A stretch of DNA of 64,000 nucleotides from Macrobrachium rosenbergii (lineage: Eukaryota > Arthropoda > Malacostraca > Decapoda > Palaemonidae): NCBI RefSeq assembly GCF_040412425.1, contig NC_089744.1, positions 21,761,501-21,825,500 on the forward strand. The letters run 5' to 3'. A program made the position numbers and the translations under genes. Every line of letters starts with the position of its first letter. Positions within the stretch are counted from its first letter, which is position 1. Positions 62,348 through 64,000 of this stretch are shown here, in pieces. Under the pieces are notes generated by a model that saw nothing but the letters and a program-made list of their open reading frames with translations, ran no database searches and was not told the origin of the DNA.

Positions 62348-62350
<3 letters not shown>
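62228..62350. repeat. palindrome with hammerhead-like arms, bounded by (AAT)n
   Basis: The left arm ttctcgttaaatgtcgacta through ggacaggatc is mirrored by gatcctgtcctgaatgatgc through cgacattcaacgagaa, around a central gca. The arms are about 60 bp with two or three mismatches. Each arm carries a hammerhead-ribozyme-like block (62296-62339 on +, 62238-62281 on -). Confidence 0.9.
62296..62339 (+). ncRNA. hammerhead-ribozyme-like motif
   Basis: In order: TGTC (stem I), CTGAATGA (core, one base longer than CUGANGA), GCCCT...AGGGC (5-bp stem II with loop AACGAGG), GAAAC, TA, GTC, GACA (pairs with TGTC to close stem I). This is the type I hammerhead layout with a minimal stem III, as reported for Penelope-like elements. 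The extra A in the core, present in both arms, may abolish activity. Confidence 0.5.

Positions 62351-62420
<70 letters not shown>
62350..62420. repeat. (AAT)n microsatellite
   Basis: About 70 bp, right of the palindrome. Confidence 0.95.
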
Positions 62421-62421
<1 letters not shown>

Positions 62422-62643
62422 TGACTAGAATCCTAATAGCTATCAACTAGTAAATAGACCAACTAGATGAAAATTCACATTGACATAAGTTATAACCACA
62501 AGAAATGTTTAAGTCGAGCAATGAAATGAAAATATAATAAGATTCGGTCGTCTGGTGCAATGATGTACAGCACTTTGCAAAACAAATGCTGACGATCTGT
62601 AAGATAAAAGTAAGTTTTACATCTATGTTCAACATACAAGTTG

Positions 62644-62645
<2 letters not shown>

Positions 62646-62731
<86 letters not shown>
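62646..62731. repeat. (TA)n microsatellite
   Basis: About 85 bp of pure TA. Confidence 0.95.
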
Positions 62732-62735
<4 letters not shown>

Positions 62736-64000
62736 AATGATACCTGTTCTTGATTATGAAGTCTCCTTGAATTTGTGACAAGTGGATGAATCATCTGTAG
62801 TGTAAAGCCTATTTGGAGACGTACTTTTGATTTGGGCAAATGATGTTAACAAACAGATGAGATACCCAGAATTAGGCAAAGGAAGGCATGCATGTTGGCT
62901 TTTAAAATTCAGGTTTATCTTTGGTAAAAAAAATGAAATAAGAGAAGCTTAAAAAGTCGAGTAAGCGATCCAAGAGAAGAGTAAAAATACCTATTCAGAG
63001 ACAGCCATAGCACCTCAGTATCAGACAGGAAAAGGCTGGTGAAAGAGGTAGTAGAAGACGACCAAAGAAGGGAACCTTATGAAGTCTACTGGGGAGAAAG
63101 GATATCGAAAAAGTAAATGAAAGATAGAAGTGTCCAAAATGAAAAAAAGAATGTAGCCATTAAAAAGGAGATACCTATCACTGATGTGAGTGGTAGAAAG
63201 AGATGTACAGGTGAATTAAGTGTAAGTGAGGCAGTAATACTGATAAAGACAACTGCAGTATTTAAGAAAAAAAAAGGATGACAATAGTCCGATGGGCTGT
63301 GACTTATGTAATGGAAGAAGAAAAAGTAGCCTACAGACCATATGATTAAATGCAAATGACTTCAGGGATGAATATTAAAGATAATAAGTTGAAGAAACCA
63401 GACATCCTAATTTTAAAAGTAGCAAGATGCATAATAAAGGTAACGGAAACCCCATATATGATAAAAAGGAAGAGCTACCAGTGTAGATGACCCGTACATC
63501 AACAATTAATCAGTAAGCCCATGGTTACGAATAAGGTCCATCTAGCTACCATGAGCTATGGCTTCTTCTTTCTTTCTTCTTTTTCTTTTAACGTGCTTTT
63601 ATTCCCATTTTTGTATGGGGTAAGCACGATGCCTTCTTTTGAAGGACTTTTTGATTTGGCTTTGGGGTAGACCTGTGGTCTCGATGAGCTATGGCGTTGG
63701 AGAATAAATCGTAAAGGAGGCTATAAACTAATATATACATATATATATATATTCTTAATTGACTAAATAAGGATAGATGAGTGGTCCTATAAAGTTATTA
63801 AATAATGGTAAGGTCTGTAATGGCCTACGAATTCTTGAATAGTGATCCCGTACGAATGTCGTGCGGTGAATGTATAGTTACTCGTCGTTTGTTGATCAAC
63901 CACAGGTATTGGGTATCTTTCGGATAGGGGAGGGACCTTCATCCTCCTTATCATGTATAAAATCTATCGCTAAAGTAAGTTTGACGTCGCATTGAATTTC
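62732..64000. other. no gene seen
   Basis: AT-rich. The stretch at 62990-63110 (ggtagtagaagacgaccaaa) is faintly like the basic tail of a LINE RT, but nothing can be supported. A pyrimidine-rich tract lies at 63560-63590. Confidence 0.4.

Overview
The window is arthropod-type nuclear DNA, most likely from a decapod crustacean (a caridean shrimp or prawn is my best guess, from general familiarity with these repeat families and not from a search). It is AT-rich, full of (TA)n, (AG)n/(TC)n, (TG)n and (AAT)n microsatellites, and saturated with short dispersed repeats. There are no operons or prokaryotic signals. Long open frames in the microsatellites (for example at 24.8-25.8 kb) are artefacts of dinucleotide repeats.

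The one well-supported host gene is on the + strand at 47.4-59.2 kb. Four coding exons joined by phase-0 introns encode a predicted secreted protein of 152 residues. It has a signal peptide, a six-cysteine segment with a CCPGY motif, and a charged, probably helical C-terminal half. I do not recognise the family. A few other possible exons are listed at low confidence (10.5, 19.8, 27.6, 43.0, 48.3 and 52.1 kb).

Most of the rest is transposable elements. At 6.7-8.6 kb lies an internally deleted Ginger-like (KRBA2/gypsy-type integrase) DNA transposon with terminal inverted repeats, sitting between (TA)n tracts. At 15.6-19.5 kb lies a decayed two-ORF LINE on the - strand (ORF1, endonuclease, reverse transcriptase with a YADD box). 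It is interrupted by a tRNA-derived SINE with a 13-bp target duplication and by a 360-bp hAT-type MITE. A 2.1-kb TIR element spans 33.15-35.26 kb. LINE reverse-transcriptase scraps occur at 4.6, 11.3 and 35.6 kb. Dispersed families include A (about 400 bp, hairpin-rich, 12 copies), B (about 280 bp, 9 full-length or nearly full-length copies plus one partial), C (tRNA-SINE, 3 copies all with target duplications), D (a second tRNA-like SINE, 3 copies), E (about 200 bp, 2 copies) and G (a 3'-tail repeat, 2 copies).

The most interesting unexplained signal is a recurring set of near-perfect palindromes bounded by microsatellites (0.9, 27.2, 37.8, 56.9 and 62.2 kb). Two of them carry, in both arms, a hammerhead-ribozyme-like layout: a 5-bp stem II, then GAAAC, two bases and GTC. 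This suggests inverted copies of Penelope-like retroelement ends. Several retroelement tails run straight into (TA)n or (AAT)n tracts, so the microsatellites may be seeded by element 3' ends.
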